Shown: piece after piece, positions 16,801 to 16,840 of the stretch | Layout: every line of letters begins with the position of its first letter | Position numbering within the stretch: the stretch's first letter is position 1 | NCBI GenBank assembly: GCA_012523155.1 | Contig: JAAYJB010000116.1 | Coordinates: 1 to 16,840 of the forward strand | Reading direction: 5' to 3' | Source of the DNA: Synergistaceae bacterium | GTDB lineage: Bacteria > Synergistota > Synergistia > Synergistales > Aminobacteriaceae | Length of the DNA: 16,840 nucleotides | Position numbers and translations under genes: made by a program | Notes under the pieces: generated by a model | Database searches by the model: none | What the model was told of the DNA's origin: nothing | The model's input: only the letters and a program-made list of their open reading frames with translations

Positions 16801-16840
16801 TTCCCCGTGACGGAGCTGCCCCCCGAGCTGAAGGCTCCTC
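10870..16840 (+). CDS. Giant secreted protein with helical N-terminal half and repeated Ig/PKD-like domains, partial at right edge
   Basis: An open frame runs from the ATG at 10870 to the window end without a stop, giving at least 1990 residues. Residues 1-28 are a signal peptide (KR, hydrophobic LLLPVLFAFLLAFMAGI, cleavage near AFAA). Residues about 30-960 are rich in charged, mostly helical sequence that I do not recognise. They include one hydrophobic stretch at about 646-676 (GVVYLLFPTLAVPEALYGM) that could be a membrane or buried segment. From about 973 come Ig/PKD-like beta modules, at about 973-1060, 1064-1153, 1160-1247, 1251-1346, 1396-1513, 1696-1783, 1784-1880 and 1876 to the end. 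They share a W-x-W or YxW core and a closing V-x-V-x-A/D strand. An acidic linker rich in E, D, K and P lies at about 1353-1394, and a different beta/alpha insert at about 1514-1680. The protein is probably a surface or periplasmic scaffold or adhesin. The anchor, if any, is beyond the edge. The reading frame is certain; the function is unknown. Confidence 0.88.
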   Translation, partial: MKRPALLLPVLFAFLLAFMAGILPAFAAEEKNDQWSKINPIGRPPVQPSETYHLLESRLRNVLAGDLDGMEFFRSLGRDGMTMRDVMAFKEEFIRLRGEELRKTGALSPADALPGALEAWERSFGEAERSLMDVRRKGVEHAFAEGVRRYRDAHPDFPYLIRMDAGASSRESYGELRFEGDIDISTLAAQAENAAALRDFISSAIRESFSLDMTALDALVTAHRQATLDVYITQPAADWAETDSLKRGRLQEIVLENGEVGYRDVTDPVERVFIFANLKNNLRMRGGAPDDLARLMDEPPDRMTSDMEPAVSLEMLRHMTTDALQARLAYHEKILKLAKYADRSAAIAKGPLGDMALAAWARQVTLVKQNRGLDGGQRLKRILEISEPLLGDPRDFAGLDRAILSLGERASALIRDNVSKGIDARLKLIDDARTPAEKDGERRKLLSELEETFKAYVEKGVDFPPKAHETMIALADALKVTVLNIPASELERMKRYLDLAAEKPGSLDLAVGMAWHLFEGAYTTADGAIDAFNNWIDFLDNHTVARLRAMNPEVFLPGPGGKTRAVTIPIGRINDRLNASILGAVGNSLPFKAVNLGQELYAYVSGFREGKDMSESVSNVATQLFRSRVPGGDIVEAVVMENYTRAAIGVVYLLFPTLAVPEALYGMGTAAAEWYVGTWQQWQYDEMVDELYEGTAFEPTREGTWRVNSITYRIPGGGAVTVSRDEAFTLPELVPKISNILVPQVRTHPSIAMYHELLARKELSDGQSGIPVWPRRYLNLSLYGERLYEKYVSEVKTVTRQYFADVIAELEKRKAFDQGTNEKKLLEIGEELGCGASLLEKTGSGREAQEGVIAGWEEWLKVHGALMEFRERWSAFFILVRKPSCSPESIRIVLEEDRKDLEEAKKALREAAVAVEEIVGRNGADEKTLQPAVRTRAGALIYPSGTPERRRMISEYREYLESLRSRQTPPGVRISGPDTVGEGMETIFTVVLDRELKSARYDWKFASGGDGEFLEGGTTSRILWSPSSPGKKVLEVHVLADLPGADWVRAIHPVTVLSAAETPRPRLRLTCPVDSFRAGEIVPLTAETEEFGLGGEGFEWYIWFVDGRRIASTAERTISFDGVGYEGRTVEIRVEARTKDRFVSASALSLEILPPGGAGGDLRVLLEPDITEAAAGTPLRFSGTAFPRKGGGTLKYQWSVNGEFAGDGDALHFDTAPWEGKTAEIVFYAAQVLDGTVLFEGSASRKISVVREVPLSVALEPHPSKVGDTETIRLAVKDPRDGVEYEWHEWDSVSGKWSSGAAVAGRRLVKSARGLAGQSLRFRVTARDGKGRTAAAESGLIEITEPSWPGPEEEEPEADTEKPDTEAEKKDDEKVVPPGDAGEGPEKDGAADDGGKLRIEVPATVMEGEIVTVKALLPPGMAEQAADSFRWSSDPGRGRRSFVILGETVGGTDGFGGGGGERTARPETEIQFTPHQNTRGVRGSVGVTVYRKLRGNQKGAPMESLAEAYRSVEVLPMGCSVAASPSWAGGPNEEGVLLTLDEDTSRGSVRGEFLLQIGTWRGRTLESVKKQVETNNQYGTLERVAVDGYEGYLAVSGPSYNIKRSPDGRFVTGGRVVLNGLVIRGEAALDFRSEIKFSLAEDNIPEDDPETARFARGLLSQLRSILASIRVVPDPKRTTGPADAAGEEKKDAAVTLRRVSPPAGPVTAGMPVELLASAEGAKKGDLFFRFEPSTEVSFSPPESEEGRTKAVFSEPGTVRIWAVALDGNGTLGESEQVEIEVVGPELTVTATPPKPKVGQEVHVKAGAKPGLPEGAFVAWTLEGKASRSGAKAADSTEYSFLPREAGKYVLKAEARSPGGETLAEKTLVLEVAGYEVAVTVLGPSGPRPQEWVQGQGLRTVEKDTFLRDEHVRIKAEVKDADAPKDLRWKWIPGPETSLASSGIGQEATLYGTAAGTASARVEVRDTEDLLLGAASVSFPVTELPPELKAP

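Overview
The window is a GC-rich (roughly 60% by eye) bacterial chromosome segment with tightly packed genes, good Shine-Dalgarno sequences and several genes for exported proteins. The oxygen-independent cobalamin route (CbiD, CbiG) points to an anaerobe. The style and operon content would suit a member of the Synergistota, but that is a guess from gene content and no marker gene is present to prove it. No rRNA, tRNA, CRISPR array, insertion sequence or phage gene was seen.

Left half, minus strand (1-7232): a cobalamin (vitamin B12) biosynthesis operon read right to left. A sigma70-type promoter at about 7204-7232 leads into a cobalamin riboswitch (7052-7205) and a strong intrinsic terminator (6941-6979) that sits directly against the first ribosome binding site. 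Then follow cbiC, cbiD, cbiET (fused), cbiF, cbiG-cbiH (fused), hemA and the start of a siroheme-synthase-type precorrin-2 dehydrogenase gene that runs off the left edge. Neighbouring genes overlap or nearly touch, so they are probably one translationally coupled transcript. HemA makes the first committed intermediate of tetrapyrroles, and the Cbi enzymes methylate, contract and rearrange the corrin ring. cbiL, cbiJ and a dedicated cobaltochelatase are absent from the part that can be seen.

Middle (7211-8082): upstream of the cobalamin promoter lies a control region with three tandem heptamers. A divergent FCD-type GntR regulator gene follows on the plus strand. It ends stop-to-stop against the next, convergent gene, inside a perfect 20-bp palindrome.

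Right half (8073-16840): three genes for predicted exported proteins. A trypsin-like (HtrA/DegP-like) protease with a Sel1-repeat tail is on the minus strand. A divergently transcribed SH3b-domain protein is on the plus strand, separated from it by 141 bp that hold back-to-back promoters. Past an intrinsic terminator comes a giant secreted protein of at least 1990 residues. It has a long, unrecognised, mostly helical N-terminal half followed by about eight Ig/PKD-like beta modules, and it is still open at the right edge. This trio is the least understood part of the window and the best candidate for an undescribed envelope or cell-surface system; that link is inference from proximity and export signals only.
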